Source of the DNA: Agrobacterium larrymoorei
GTDB lineage: Bacteria; Pseudomonadota; Alphaproteobacteria; Rhizobiales; Rhizobiaceae
DNA length: 64,000 nt
Direction of reading: 5' to 3'
Assembly: GCF_005145045.1 (NCBI RefSeq)
Contig: NZ_CP039691.1
Location: 2,306,001-2,370,000, forward strand
Positions 16,515-25,439 of this stretch are shown piece by piece (positions within the stretch are counted from its first letter, which is position 1; each line of letters opens with the position of its first letter). Under the pieces are notes generated by a model. That model was not told the DNA's origin, ran no database searches, and saw only the letters and a list, made by a program, of their open reading frames with translations. The translations under genes and the position numbers were made by a program.

Positions 16515-17273
16515 ATGAAGATGACAGGTAATACAATTCTAGTCACCGGTGGTGGTTCCGGCATTGGCCGCGCGCTGGCGCAAGCCTTTCATGCGCTTGG
16601 CAACACGGTCATCATTTCCGGTCGTCGCCAGTCTGCGCTGGATGAGGTAACGAAGGCCAACCCTGGTATGATCTCGGTGGTGATGGATGCGACCGAGGCT
16701 GATGGCATCCGCAATTTCGCCGAGACGCTGACGCGCGACTACCCCGACCTCAACGTCGTCATCAACAATGCCGGCATCATGAAGAACGAGAACATCAAGG
16801 CCGCACCGGATTATCTGGATACAGCGGAAGAAACCATTTCCACCAATCTCCTCGCCCCGATCCGCCTTACTGCAGCACTTCTTCCGCATTTCCTGCAAAA
16901 ACCAGCAGCGGCAGTGCTGACCGTTTCATCCGGCCTTGCCTTCGTGCCGATGGTGGCGACGCCTACCTACAGCGCCACCAAATCCGCCATCCACGCCTAT
17001 TCGATGGCGCTGCGCGAGCAACTGAAAGACACGTCGGTCGAGGTCATCGAAATCGCGCCACCCTACGTGCAGACGACGTTGCAGGGCGAACAGCAAGCCA
17101 CCGACGAACGCGCCATGCCGCTCGATGCGTTTATCTCGGAGGTGATGGATATTTTGACGAACCGTCCGGATGAGAAGGAAGTGATCGTGGAACGCTGCAA
17201 GCCACTGAGATTTGCGGCGGAAAGTGGCAATTTCGACAAGGTGTTCGGGATGGTGAATGGGGTGCATGGGTGA
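16515..17273 (+). CDS. Short-chain dehydrogenase/reductase
   Basis: A 252-residue NAD(P)-dependent oxidoreductase with the classical SDR set: TGGGSGIGRAL cofactor loop near residue 11, NNAG near 90, catalytic Ser near 139, and YSATK (Tyr/Lys) near 152-156. An Arg after the second strand (SGRR) favours NADPH. The DltE-like subgroup includes many uncharacterised oxidoreductases next to HxlR regulators. Probably induced through the divergent HxlR gene by a reactive carbonyl or quinone; the substrate is not evident. Confidence 0.9.
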   Translation: MKMTGNTILVTGGGSGIGRALAQAFHALGNTVIISGRRQSALDEVTKANPGMISVVMDATEADGIRNFAETLTRDYPDLNVVINNAGIMKNENIKAAPDYLDTAEETISTNLLAPIRLTAALLPHFLQKPAAAVLTVSSGLAFVPMVATPTYSATKSAIHAYSMALREQLKDTSVEVIEIAPPYVQTTLQGEQQATDERAMPLDAFISEVMDILTNRPDEKEVIVERCKPLRFAAESGNFDKVFGMVNGVHG

Positions 17274-17304
17274 GTTCAAACCGGCATTGCGCTACCCCAA
17301 AACA

Positions 17305-17332
17305 AAACACCCGGCACAAAGGCCGGGTGTTT
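17305..17332. terminator. Bidirectional terminator between SDR gene and sodB
   Basis: Perfect 11-bp stem AAACACCCGGC / GCCGGGTGTTT with loop ACAAAG. A-rich bases on the left and T on the right let it act in both directions for the two convergent genes. Confidence 0.85.
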
Positions 17333-17353
17333 CACATCCGATAATTCGGAAAT

Positions 17354-17956
17354 TTACTTCGCAGCAGCTTCGTAGCGTTCCAGAACGTAATCCCAGTTGA
17401 TGAGATTATCGACGAAGGCTTCGAGGTACTTCGGGCGCAGGTTGCGGTAGTCGATGTAGTAGGAGTGTTCCCACACGTCGACGCCGAGGATTGGTTCTGC
17501 GCCGTGGACCAGCGGGTTTTCGCCGTTAGCGGTCTTGGAGATTTCGAGCTTGCCGTTCTTGACGGAAACCCATGCCCAGCCGGAGCCGAACTGCGTCGTG
17601 CCAGCTGCGATGAAATCAGCCTTGAACTTGTCGAAACCGCCGAGATCGGAGGCAAAAGCCTGTTCCAGCTTGCCGGGCAGCTTGTTGCCGCCGCCGTCCT
17701 TTTTCATCCACTTCCAGAAATGGACGTGGTTGTAATGCTGTGCGGCATTGTTGAAGAGTCCAGCATTGGTGCCGAAGGACTTCTTCACGACTTCTTCGAG
17801 AGACAGGTCTGCAAGACCGGCTTCTGCAGCAAGCTTGTTACCGTTGTCCACATAGGCCTTGTGGTGCTTGTCGTGGTGAAACTCCAGCGTTTCGCGCGAC
17901 ATGTAAGGCGCAAGCGCGTCGTAATCGTATGGGAGTTCGGGAAGTTCGAAGGCCAT
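17354..17956 (-). CDS. sodB: Superoxide dismutase, Fe/Mn family
   Basis: A 200-residue cytosolic enzyme that dismutates superoxide. Metal ligands are visible as His in EFHHDKHHKAYV (about 27), His in NHVHFWKWM (about 80), and Asp/His in VDVWEHSYYIDY (about 162/166). Gln in NNAAQHYNH occupies the position that carries the second-sphere Gln in iron enzymes, whereas manganese enzymes have Gly there, so iron or cambialistic use is favoured. GGAGTAA precedes the ATG. No signal peptide. Monocistronic by the terminator downstream. Confidence 0.95.
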   Translation of the reverse strand: MAFELPELPYDYDALAPYMSRETLEFHHDKHHKAYVDNGNKLAAEAGLADLSLEEVVKKSFGTNAGLFNNAAQHYNHVHFWKWMKKDGGGNKLPGKLEQAFASDLGGFDKFKADFIAAGTTQFGSGWAWVSVKNGKLEISKTANGENPLVHGAEPILGVDVWEHSYYIDYRNLRPKYLEAFVDNLINWDYVLERYEAAAK

Positions 17957-18184
17957 GGTTTTACTCCTTGTTGCAGCGGCTTGGCCGCTCCTTGAAACCT
18001 TGTGGGCGGACCATAAAAGCGGACATCAATTGAGGCAACCTGTGAATTATCAAAATGTTCCGGCAAAAGAGAAAATTCCACCTGTGCCTCGGTGAAAACA
18101 TCTTCTGTGCCGATCCTTGCGTACCATTTCCGGGAGATCGGTTCTCTCAGACCATGCACGAGACATTACTGAAAGGACATTGCA

Positions 18185-18517
18185 ATGAAACGACAGGCTC
18201 TGGCTTTCACCCTTGCAACCTTCTCCGCCCTGCCCGCCATGGCATCTTCCGACAGCGCCTGGGAAGAATTCGTCGCAGATGTACAGGCCAAATGCCTATC
18301 CGCCGCAGCACCCCTTATCGATGACGCCAAGGCCGTGGTAGACCCAACCGGCAGCGAAAACTACGGCCTCGCCATCCTCACCGGAAAGGCAAAGGGCGCA
18401 GACACCACCATCAGCCACATCTGCGTTTACGACAAGAAAACCAAGGCCGTGGAACTGGGCAGCGAACTTTCCGCTGATTCGGTGAAGGTGGAATTGCCGG
18501 GTTCTACGAAGCCATGA
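18185..18517 (+). CDS. Small secreted protein of unknown function
   Basis: A 110-residue precursor with a clear signal peptide (MKRQALAFTLATFSALPAMA-SS). The mature 90 residues contain two Cys (AKCLSAA and SHICVYD) that could form a disulfide in the periplasm. GAAAGGA precedes the ATG. The family is common as a hypothetical in Rhizobiaceae; I cannot name a function. A strong terminator follows 58 bases after the stop. Confidence 0.8.
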   Translation: MKRQALAFTLATFSALPAMASSDSAWEEFVADVQAKCLSAAAPLIDDAKAVVDPTGSENYGLAILTGKAKGADTTISHICVYDKKTKAVELGSELSADSVKVELPGSTKP

Positions 18518-18575
18518 TCGCTGGCAGCCACTTGCCAGACGGATTGCACGATGCAAATATGCACGTAAAAATAAA

Positions 18576-18598
18576 GGGCAGCGCCCGAAGGCCTGCCC
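18576..18598 (+). terminator. Terminator after the secreted-protein gene
   Basis: GGGCAG-c-GCC / GGC-CTGCCC stem with tetraloop CGAA, followed by CTGATTTTTG. Good rho-independent terminator, ending seven bases before the earliest possible start of the next gene. Confidence 0.85.
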
Positions 18599-18605
18599 CT
18601 GATTT

Positions 18606-19352
18606 TTGTCCGCAGTAGATTTACCCGAAGGCAGTGATCTGCTCCGCAGCGCACGCAGGATAATTAAGGCCTATTTCGCTTTGATACAAGACCCATTTTC
18701 TTGCGTCCCGGATGTGTATGAAGAAATTGAACGTACTCTCTCAGCCTCACGTCTTTCGCGGTACATGCCTGCAGCGGGTTACGACAGGCAGTTAGCGCTG
18801 CGGCTCTACATCTGGAATATCCGCTTATGCGAATGCTTCTATTTACCTGTCCAATTCGCTGAAGTCGCTGCAAGAAATGCGATTTTGAAACCATTGCAAA
18901 AACGCTTCAAGACAGAATGGTATCAGAACGGGGCGTTCCAAAACCTCTTGCCTCCAAGGCTCCTTCTCGAACTCAACGACGCCGTTTCCAAGGAACGCCG
19001 CAAGCATCGATCAGCGCTCACGGAAGGACACGTCGTATCGGCTCTGTCGCTCGGTTTCTGGGTGGCTTTAATGGGTGCCTCCTACGACAAGCATCTTTGG
19101 CACAACGGCGTAATGACCTCCTTCCCTCACGCGGCCAAGCATCAGGATCGGGCCGCCATCCATCTCATGCTGGATGACATGCGCAAACTGCGTAACGACA
19201 TCATGCATCACGCTGCGGTTTTCGACCGGCACCCTCAAACTCGACTGCACAATGTAATCGCAGTCATCTCGTTAATCTCCGCGCATACAGGAGATTACGT
19301 GACCAGTTTGAGCAGACTTAATCACGTCATCAACCAGCGCCCCAGCTGTTAA
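18606..19352 (+). CDS. Abi_2 family (abortive-infection-like) HEPN protein
   Basis: A frame of up to 248 residues. The conserved core begins at ERTLSASRLSRYMPA and includes RLYIWNIRLCECFYLPVQFAEVA and near the end KLRNDIMHHAAVF, an R-x4-H motif of the HEPN RNase fold used by AbiD/AbiF-type proteins. These act in phage exclusion by cutting RNA. The start is uncertain: there is no ATG before codon 54, so TTG at 18606 or 18681 or GTG at 18714 must be used, and none has a strong ribosome site. It directly follows a terminator, so its promoter must lie inside that 100-base space or the gene is poorly expressed. Confidence 0.75.
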   Translation: MSAVDLPEGSDLLRSARRIIKAYFALIQDPFSCVPDVYEEIERTLSASRLSRYMPAAGYDRQLALRLYIWNIRLCECFYLPVQFAEVAARNAILKPLQKRFKTEWYQNGAFQNLLPPRLLLELNDAVSKERRKHRSALTEGHVVSALSLGFWVALMGASYDKHLWHNGVMTSFPHAAKHQDRAAIHLMLDDMRKLRNDIMHHAAVFDRHPQTRLHNVIAVISLISAHTGDYVTSLSRLNHVINQRPSC

Positions 19353-19363
19353 TCTCCCGCAGC

Positions 19364-19906
19364 TCAAAACCGCGGCGTCGTATCCGCCGCTCCCAGCGGT
19401 CGTTGCATCAGCACGATGTCCAGCCAGCGGCCGTGTTTCCAGCCCACGGATTTGAGGGTGCCGACCATTTCGAAGCCGGTGGCGCGGTGGACGCCGATGG
19501 AGGCGGTGTTTTCGGAATCTCCGACGACGGCTACCATCTGGCGAAAGCCGCGCGCTGTAGCCTCATCGATCAAAGCCAGAAGTAGGAGCTTGCCGATGCC
19601 GAGGCCTTTGCGGTTCGGGTCGACATAGATGGAATCTTCCACCGTGGCGCCATAAGCCGGGCGGGCGCGGTGGGGGCCGGCATAGGCATAGCCGACGACC
19701 ACGCCTTCGATTTGCGCGACGATATAGGGGAAGCCTCCCGCAAGCAGCGTTGCCCGGCGCTCCAGCATCGTCTGCGTCGACGGCGGTTCGATTTCGAAGC
19801 TGGCGCTGCCGTGCAGAACCGCATCACGGTAGATTTCGGTAATGAGGGGAATATCGTCCTCTTCGCAGGGGCGGATTGTGATGGCGAGCTTGAGAGGGGA
19901 AGTCAT
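19364..19906 (-). CDS. GNAT acetyltransferase, phosphinothricin/methionine-sulfone type
   Basis: A 180-residue transferase starting at MTSPLKLAITIRPCEEDD. Segments EIYRDAVLHGSASFE, YAYAGPHRARPAYGATVEDSIYV and the acetyl-CoA loop RKGLGIGKLLL identify the Pat/YncA/MnaT subgroup, which acetylates toxic glutamine-synthetase inhibitors such as methionine sulfoximine or phosphinothricin. The C-terminal GFEMVGTLKSVGWKHGRWLDIVLMQ is also typical. Its start abuts the regulatory region of the LysR gene at 20008, which is divergent and may control it. Confidence 0.88.
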   Translation of the reverse strand: MTSPLKLAITIRPCEEDDIPLITEIYRDAVLHGSASFEIEPPSTQTMLERRATLLAGGFPYIVAQIEGVVVGYAYAGPHRARPAYGATVEDSIYVDPNRKGLGIGKLLLLALIDEATARGFRQMVAVVGDSENTASIGVHRATGFEMVGTLKSVGWKHGRWLDIVLMQRPLGAADTTPRF

Positions 19907-19977
19907 TGCGGGGTCCTGAATGCGTATTCGTAAGTGCGCAATCTGCACCAGAGACAATTCAAAATAAAGATTATAGA

Positions 19978-19996
19978 CCTTATGCAAGACATAAGG
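19978..19996. promoter_or_regulatory. LysR-type palindrome between the acetyltransferase and LysR genes
   Basis: CCTTATG / CATAAGG with a five-base spacer, a T-N11-A type dyad, 11 bases before the LysR start codon and overlapping the region of its ribosome site. Likely autoregulatory operator, possibly also controlling the divergent acetyltransferase gene. Confidence 0.6.
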
Positions 19997-20007
19997 ATTT
20001 CTTTGAT

Positions 20008-20886
20008 ATGGACCTCGATCTCAGGCAGTTGCGCAGCTTTGTGGATGTGGCGAATCTTGGCAGCTTTTCAGCGGCTGCGGAAAAGGCGGGGCTCACCCAG
20101 CCTGCCGTCAGCCTGCACATCCGCCTGTTAGAAAAGCAACTCGGCGTGCGCCTTATCGAACGGGTCGGGCGGCGGGCGCAGCCGACCTCTGCCGGGCGCG
20201 ATCTTCTGGTGCATGCCAGGCGGATTGCGGATGAAGTGTCTCAGGCGATTGAAACCGTTGCGCCGCATCGCAGCGGTACGAGTGGGCTTTTGCGCATCGG
20301 CACGGGCGCAACTGCGCTGATCTACTTCCTGCCCGCCATATTACGGCAAATCCGGCAGGCTTTGCCGGGCATCGAAATTCGGGTGGAGACCGGGAACACG
20401 CCGGATATCCTCCGTTTTCTCGAGGAGAACGAGATCGACGCGGCTATCGTAACCCTGCCTGCCAGCGGTCGCAGCCTGGATATACGTGAAATTCATCAGG
20501 AGGGGCTTGTTGCGATCTTTCCTTGCGAGGCGACCGGTGTGCCGCTGGAAGTGGATGCCGAGTTTCTCTCCAGCCAGCCTTTGCTGCTTTATCAGGGCGG
20601 CAACACGCGCAAGCTGGTGGATGGGTGGCTGAGAGGCGGAGGCAAACGGGTTCAGCCGATCATGGAGCTTGGCAGCGTCGAGGCTCTCAAGAAGCTGGTG
20701 GAGGCCGGGCTGGGCGTGGCTATCGTGCCTGCAATGTCGATAGATGGAGGATCATCCGGGCTTCAGGCACGATCCCTGACGCCAAGGCTGGAGCGAAAGC
20801 TTGCGCTTGCTCTGCGCCGGGACAAGCACATGACCGCACCCTTGCGGGCGCTCGCTGCCGCCATCAACTGCCCGTCAGAAGACTGA
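20008..20886 (+). CDS. LysR-type transcriptional regulator
   Basis: A 292-residue regulator; the ATG at 20008 (MDLDLRQLRSF) has AAGGA upstream. The winged helix-turn-helix occupies residues 1-60 (GSFSAAAEKAGLTQPAVSLHIRLLE) and the ligand-binding domain about 90-290, starting at SGLLRIGTG. The 3' end overlaps the convergent argO-like gene by 23 bases. Its nearest divergent neighbour is the acetyltransferase gene, the most likely target. Inducer unknown. Confidence 0.9.
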   Translation: MDLDLRQLRSFVDVANLGSFSAAAEKAGLTQPAVSLHIRLLEKQLGVRLIERVGRRAQPTSAGRDLLVHARRIADEVSQAIETVAPHRSGTSGLLRIGTGATALIYFLPAILRQIRQALPGIEIRVETGNTPDILRFLEENEIDAAIVTLPASGRSLDIREIHQEGLVAIFPCEATGVPLEVDAEFLSSQPLLLYQGGNTRKLVDGWLRGGGKRVQPIMELGSVEALKKLVEAGLGVAIVPAMSIDGGSSGLQARSLTPRLERKLALALRRDKHMTAPLRALAAAINCPSED

Positions 20887-21484
20887 TCGCAATCAGCCAC
20901 ATGGTCAGCGCGATCACGCCTTCCAGAATGCGCCAGGCGGATGGGTTGGCGAAGACAGGTCTCAGCCATCGCGCGCCGAAGCCGAGAGAGAAGAAGAACA
21001 CGAAGGAGGCGGTGATCGCACCTGCGGCGAATACCGGTTCCGAGCCCGGAAACTGGGTGGAGATGGTGCCGAGCAGGACGACGGTATCGAGATAGACATG
21101 CGGGTTCAGCCATGTCAGGGCAAGGCAGGTCATCAGCGTTGGGGCAAGCGGCGTGATGTTGCCGGACGCGGCGACCAGCACCTGCGAGGAACGAAGCGCC
21201 GATTGCAGGCTTTTTGCGCCATACCAGAACAGGAAGGCTGCGCCCGCGTAGCGCATGGCCGGTTCCAGTGCAGGCATAATTTCGGCAATCTGTCGGAATG
21301 CAGTGACGCCGACGGCGATCAAAATGGCATCGGACACGGCGCATGCAAGGCAAACGGCAAGGACATGCTCCCCCGTTAGCCCCTGCCGCAACACGAAGGC
21401 ATTCTGCGCGCCGATTGCGACGATCAGTGTCAGCCCCATGGTGAAGCCTGTCAGATAGATTGAAAATTCTCCACCAGATAACAT
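20864..21484 (-). CDS. LysE/ArgO-type basic amino-acid exporter
   Basis: A 206-residue six-helix membrane protein. The LysE/ArgO hallmarks are FTMGLTLIVAIGAQNAFVLRQGL near the N-terminus (helix 1 with the G-A-Q-N motif) and LALTWLNPHVYLDTVVLLGT (N-P-H-x-Y-L-D). ArgO exports arginine and canavanine, LysE lysine and arginine. It is divergent from an ArgP/LysG-type regulator gene, the standard arrangement in which basic amino acids activate export. Confidence 0.93.
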   Translation of the reverse strand: MLSGGEFSIYLTGFTMGLTLIVAIGAQNAFVLRQGLTGEHVLAVCLACAVSDAILIAVGVTAFRQIAEIMPALEPAMRYAGAAFLFWYGAKSLQSALRSSQVLVAASGNITPLAPTLMTCLALTWLNPHVYLDTVVLLGTISTQFPGSEPVFAAGAITASFVFFFSLGFGARWLRPVFANPSAWRILEGVIALTMWLIAISLLTGS

Positions 21485-21573
21485 GCACTGCCCTTTCGTT
21501 TTCCTTGCAATAGGTGGGCGCTCAGGCTTAATCCAGTTAAAGATGCTTACGTTGATTAAGGCAGGCTAATTCT

Positions 21574-22482
21574 ATGGTCGATTATGCGGCGCTACGCGCA
21601 GTAGCGATGGTGGTGCAGACGGGCAGCTTCGAAAAAGCCGCCATGGCGCTTCACGTCACGCCATCCGCCGTTTCCCAGCGGGTGAAGCAGCTCGAAGAGC
21701 GGCTCGGCGCAGTGCTGATCTTGCGCGGCAATCCCTGTACGGCAACCGAGAAGGGCGACTGGGTCTGCCGTCACATGGAGCATGTGGGAATGCTGGAATC
21801 GGAGCTTTTCAGCCAGCTTCCCGCACTGGTTTCCCCCGATGAGCCGGGACGGCAAGTCACGCTGCACATCGCCACCAACGCGGATAGTCTCGGAACATGG
21901 TTTCTGAAGGCCGTGTCGAGCTTCACCAACAGTTCCGGCTATCTGTTGAACGTGGCGGTGGACGATCAGGACCATACGGCGGAATGGCTGCAACGCGGCC
22001 GTGTTCTGGCAGCTGTTACCAGCCTTGAAAAGCCGGTGCAGGGCTGTCGGGTCACGCCGCTCGGCAGCCTGCGTTACCACGCCACGGCCAGCCCGGATTT
22101 CATGGAGAGATACTTCGCAGGTGGCGTGACCGAGGCCCGACTGGCGGAAGCTCCAGCCATCACTTTCAACCAGAAAGACCGCCTGCAGCATCAGTGGATA
22201 TCACAAATCTTCGGCGCCCCCGTCGTCCACCCCACCCACTGGCTGCCTTCCACCCAGAGCTTCGTGGACGCCGCACGTCTTGGCATGGGCTGGGGCATGA
22301 ACCCGCATCTGCTGGTGCGCGATCACCTCGAAGCTGGCCGCCTCGTGGAACTCGTACCGGGAACGGTGCTGGATGTTCCGCTGTTCTGGCAGGTAAACCG
22401 GCTGGCCGCAGATCGGCTGAGGCCTTTGACGGACGCGGTGGTTGAGGTTGCGCGGCGGGAGTTGATGCCCATGAGCGCATGA
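21574..22482 (+). CDS. ArgP/LysG-type LysR regulator
   Basis: A 302-residue LysR-family activator. Its N-terminus (MVDYAALRAVAMVVQTGSFEKAAMALHVTP, winged helix to residue 60) and the body (RQVTLHIATNADSLGTWFLKA, later VDAARLGMGWGMNP) are those of ArgP/IciA/LysG. It should activate the divergent exporter gene when lysine or arginine accumulates. The 89-base space between them holds TTAATC and GATTAA arms 20 bases apart, a plausible binding dyad. It is not closely recognisable as one or other subgroup, so no symbol is given. Confidence 0.92.
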   Translation: MVDYAALRAVAMVVQTGSFEKAAMALHVTPSAVSQRVKQLEERLGAVLILRGNPCTATEKGDWVCRHMEHVGMLESELFSQLPALVSPDEPGRQVTLHIATNADSLGTWFLKAVSSFTNSSGYLLNVAVDDQDHTAEWLQRGRVLAAVTSLEKPVQGCRVTPLGSLRYHATASPDFMERYFAGGVTEARLAEAPAITFNQKDRLQHQWISQIFGAPVVHPTHWLPSTQSFVDAARLGMGWGMNPHLLVRDHLEAGRLVELVPGTVLDVPLFWQVNRLAADRLRPLTDAVVEVARRELMPMSA

Positions 22483-22512
22483 GCTTAATCGGCTCTGTGA
22501 GGCTTGGCTCGA

Positions 22513-22962
22513 TCAGGTTCTAGGTGGTCTTATCGAAGCGGCGGGTATTCGGTCGGATGCAGAAAGATCGACGCCGAAATGTGTGGAGGCATCGCTCAGT
22601 ACTTCCCTCAGAGCTTTCATGGCTGGAAGAAGATCGGCTTCGTCTGCTTTCGAAGGTAACCGCCCAGCATCCTTCGGATAGCGGTAGGTCGTGGCGTAGA
22701 CTGTCAGGAAGGTCAGCGTAGCAAAGCGCGATTTGAAGCTGTTGGTATCAGGCAAAAGATCACGCAACACGTCGATACGGTGCGAATCTCGTCTTTCCGC
22801 TCTGATGCCCTCTGAAGTCAGGAGTGCGATCAGGATTTTCTCGGCGGCCTGCTGCGCGTGATAGGCATCATATCGGTTGCCTTTGGCTGCAAGCATTTCT
22901 GCCGCTTCCAAATCTTCATGCGCCAACCGCAAGGCATTTGCGATATGAAGCTCAGCGGACAT
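22513..22962 (-). CDS. HEPN-domain protein of a nucleotidyltransferase/HEPN pair
   Basis: A 149-residue helical protein starting at MSAELHIANAL, overlapping the nucleotidyltransferase gene by 11 bases. YDAYHAQQAAEKILIALL and LTVYATTYRYP are the conserved HEPN segments of the subgroup paired with minimal nucleotidyltransferases. The R-x4-H-x-Y motif of RNase-active HepT toxins is not visible, so RNase toxicity is doubtful; the Tyr-rich segment could be a target for nucleotide modification. The C-terminal 25 residues look unstructured. Confidence 0.82.
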   Translation of the reverse strand: MSAELHIANALRLAHEDLEAAEMLAAKGNRYDAYHAQQAAEKILIALLTSEGIRAERRDSHRIDVLRDLLPDTNSFKSRFATLTFLTVYATTYRYPKDAGRLPSKADEADLLPAMKALREVLSDASTHFGVDLSASDRIPAASIRPPRT

Positions 22963-23311
22963 CCAAAACCATGCCATCGTCTGCAATATGGCTGGCTGCG
23001 GAATTCGCTATTTCAAGGTCGGCAACGAAATCCGAAAGGCGTGCGCAGGAGACATCCGCATAAACGCCGGAGCCTTCCTGAACGCGCCATCCAAACAATG
23101 GTGAAAACAAACGCTCAGGGGCATCGTCTTGAACGATGACCTTGAGGTCCCAGTCGCTCTGGGCCGTGGCATCATCTCTCGCGCGGCTGCCGTACAGGAC
23201 GATGTCGACGGGATTATAAGCCTCTTTGATGCGCGCAAGAAGTGGTCCCAACTCCGGAAATCTTCCGGCTAGTGCGACGCGTCCACCAAGACTTTCTGCG
23301 ACGATGCTCAA
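22952..23311 (-). CDS. Minimal nucleotidyltransferase (MNT) partner
   Basis: A 119-residue protein of the DNA polymerase beta fold. The active-site signature is GSRARDDATAQSDWD at residues 41-55, giving Gly-Ser followed by Asp53 and Asp55 in the exact G-S-x10-D-x-D spacing; further residues in the C-terminal half (DVSCARLSDF) may supply the third acidic ligand. In MntA-HepT type modules this enzyme adenylylates the HEPN partner and silences it. First gene of a two-gene unit. Function here by family only. Confidence 0.88.
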   Translation of the reverse strand: MSIVAESLGGRVALAGRFPELGPLLARIKEAYNPVDIVLYGSRARDDATAQSDWDLKVIVQDDAPERLFSPLFGWRVQEGSGVYADVSCARLSDFVADLEIANSAASHIADDGMVLDVR

Positions 23312-23444
23312 AGGAGCACTCCAAGTTGAAACCCGCCTTCATATAGCGGGTTTTCTTCACGATTTCCACTCGTTGCGCTTATTCTGTCACCACGCTTGAA
23401 AAGTGGATGGGCCCTCGCCAAGAAGAGGGCTCCCATGAATTTCC

Positions 23445-24326
23445 TTACTCAGCAACCGTGGACTTTGCCCAGTCCATATAGAGTTCCAGCGCCTTGCGGG
23501 CCACCGGGCCTGACTGGAGTTCGCGGTCGTCCAGCTTGGTGACTGGGGAGACCTTGGAGTAGTTGCCGGAGCAGAAGATTTCGTCGGCGTTGCGGAAATC
23601 TTCGACGGAGAGTGTTGCTTCGCGCACGTCGAACCCCGCCTGGCGCAGCAGGCCCATGACGCGGGAGCGGGTGATGCCGGCGAGGAAGGTTCGGTTCGGG
23701 ACGGGGGTGAAGACGACGCCATCCTTGACCATGAAGACGTTGGCCGAGGCGGATTCGGCAACATTGCCGTTCATGTCGCGCATCAGTGCGTTATCGAAAC
23801 CGCGCGCGCGGGCCTCGATGATGGCACGGCCACTGTTGGGGTAAAGGCTACCGGCCTTGGCATCCGTCATCGCCGTTTCTGGCGATGGGCGGCGCAGTGG
23901 TGAAACGGTAAGCGTCAGCGGAACGCCTGCATCCATCGGCGCTTCGAACAGGCAGAGCGCAAAGCGGGTGGATTCTGCATCCGGCGCAACGACGGAGCCG
24001 CGCATGCCGTGCTCGGCCCAGTACATCGGCTTGATGTAGATGGCCATGTTGCCATCGAACTTCTTCACGCCTTCCAGCGCCAGCTGCTCGATTTCTTCCG
24101 GTGTCATGGTCGGCTTCATGCCCATGTTGAGGGCGGAGCGGTTGACGCGCTGGCAGTGCAGGTCGAGATCTGGCGCAAGACCATCGAACCAGCGGGCACC
24201 ATCGAAAACGGTGGAGGCGAGCCACATGGCGTGCGAGGTGGGGCCGATCAAAGGAGGATTGCCGGGAAGCCATTGACCATCGACATAGGTCCAGGTGGTG
24301 GAACGGGGTGCGGTATCGACGGACAT
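23445..24326 (-). CDS. Branched-chain amino-acid aminotransferase family enzyme
   Basis: A 293-residue class IV PLP-dependent transaminase. The start at 24326 (MSVDTAPRSTTW) has AAGGAGAA upstream and gives a normal length. Features are STVFDGARWFDG near residue 37, the PLP lysine in DAKAGSLYPNSGRAI near 160, GFDNALMRD, and NVAESASANVFMV for the phosphate-binding turn. It is annotated in relatives as IlvE-like, although the D-amino-acid aminotransferase fold is shared, so branched-chain substrate use is an inference. Monocistronic. Confidence 0.88.
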   Translation of the reverse strand: MSVDTAPRSTTWTYVDGQWLPGNPPLIGPTSHAMWLASTVFDGARWFDGLAPDLDLHCQRVNRSALNMGMKPTMTPEEIEQLALEGVKKFDGNMAIYIKPMYWAEHGMRGSVVAPDAESTRFALCLFEAPMDAGVPLTLTVSPLRRPSPETAMTDAKAGSLYPNSGRAIIEARARGFDNALMRDMNGNVAESASANVFMVKDGVVFTPVPNRTFLAGITRSRVMGLLRQAGFDVREATLSVEDFRNADEIFCSGNYSKVSPVTKLDDRELQSGPVARKALELYMDWAKSTVAE

Positions 24327-24567
24327 GGAGTTCTCCTTCTTAAATTGCGTCGGAATGAATGCCCGCACGACAATGACGTCAAGTTTAAATTCCCCTGATT
24401 TGTGAAATTGATGGAATATTGCCCTGATACCGCCGCTGGTTTTGGTTTTATTGCGTAGAGCCAAAAACGCCGTCGATGGTCTCATCAGAAGTTTTGATGG
24501 ATATTCATCTGGCTGCGTCTGATTGGCTGTGCGATGTTCCGCGAAGAAAAGCATAGAGGAGTTCGCA

Positions 24568-25338
24568 ATGGCGTGGTCGGCAAACCAGTATCTGAAGTTC
24601 GAGGACGAGCGCACCCGCCCTGCCCGCGACCTGCTGGCGCAGGTTCCGCTGGAGCGGATCACTGCCGGTTACGATCTAGGCTGCGGGCCTGCCAACTCCA
24701 CCGAGCTTCTGGCCGACCGCTTCGGCGTCAACGTCATTACCGGTGTGGATGCGGATGCGGATATGCTGGAGAAGGCGCGTCTTCGACTGCCGAATACGGA
24801 GTTCATCAAAGCCGATCTGTCGTCGTGGAAACCTGCCGCAAAGGCGGACTTGCTTTATGCGAATGCCGTGTTTCAATGGCTGCCGAACCATCTGGACGTG
24901 CTTGTGCAACTGATGGATCACCTGAAGCCGGGCGGCGTTTTGGCTGTGCAGATGCCGGATAATCTGGATGAGTCTTCGCACCGCTCGATGCGTGAGACGG
25001 CGGAGGCCGGGCCCTGGAAGCAGAGGTTCGCGGAGGCTGGACCGCAACGCAAGAAGCTGCCCTCGCCTGAAGAATACATCGACAGGCTTACGCCGAAATC
25101 ATCGCGCGTCGATGTGTGGCACAGCATTTACAATCACCCCATGCAGAATGCGCAAGCCATCGTTGAATGGGTAAAAGGAACCGGGCTTCGCCCATTTCTG
25201 GATATTGCGGGAAGCGAGCATAGGGAGGCGTTTCTTGCCGATTATCTCCAGCGCATCGAAGCCGCTTACCCGCCACTTGCGGACGGGCGGCGGCTGTTGA
25301 GATTTCCGCGGTTGTTTGTCGTGGCGGTGAAGAAGTAG
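24568..25338 (+). CDS. tam: Trans-aconitate 2-methyltransferase
   Basis: A 256-residue SAM-dependent methyltransferase. AUG at 24568 ([23 protein letters not shown]) is preceded by GAGGAG and matches the very conserved Tam N-terminus. Motif I is [11 protein letters not shown], followed by [12 protein letters not shown] and [16 protein letters not shown]. Tam methylates trans-aconitate, a spontaneous by-product that inhibits aconitase, in the cytosol. Single gene, followed by a RIME element. Confidence 0.93.
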   Translation: MAWSANQYLKFEDERTRPARDLLAQVPLERITAGYDLGCGPANSTELLADRFGVNVITGVDADADMLEKARLRLPNTEFIKADLSSWKPAAKADLLYANAVFQWLPNHLDVLVQLMDHLKPGGVLAVQMPDNLDESSHRSMRETAEAGPWKQRFAEAGPQRKKLPSPEEYIDRLTPKSSRVDVWHSIYNHPMQNAQAIVEWVKGTGLRPFLDIAGSEHREAFLADYLQRIEAAYPPLADGRRLLRFPRLFVVAVKK

Positions 25339-25439
25339 GTTTGGGAGGCGGCGAAGATAATCGACTTTCGGATTTCAACGCCCGTTGGGACACGCGTTGA
25401 CTGCGCTCGCTATAGGGTGGAGATCGTGCATCCCACACC

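Noticed and set aside
24327..24662. N-terminal extension of the aminotransferase
   Set aside because: It has no family match, while the ATG at 24326 has a good ribosome site and normal length.
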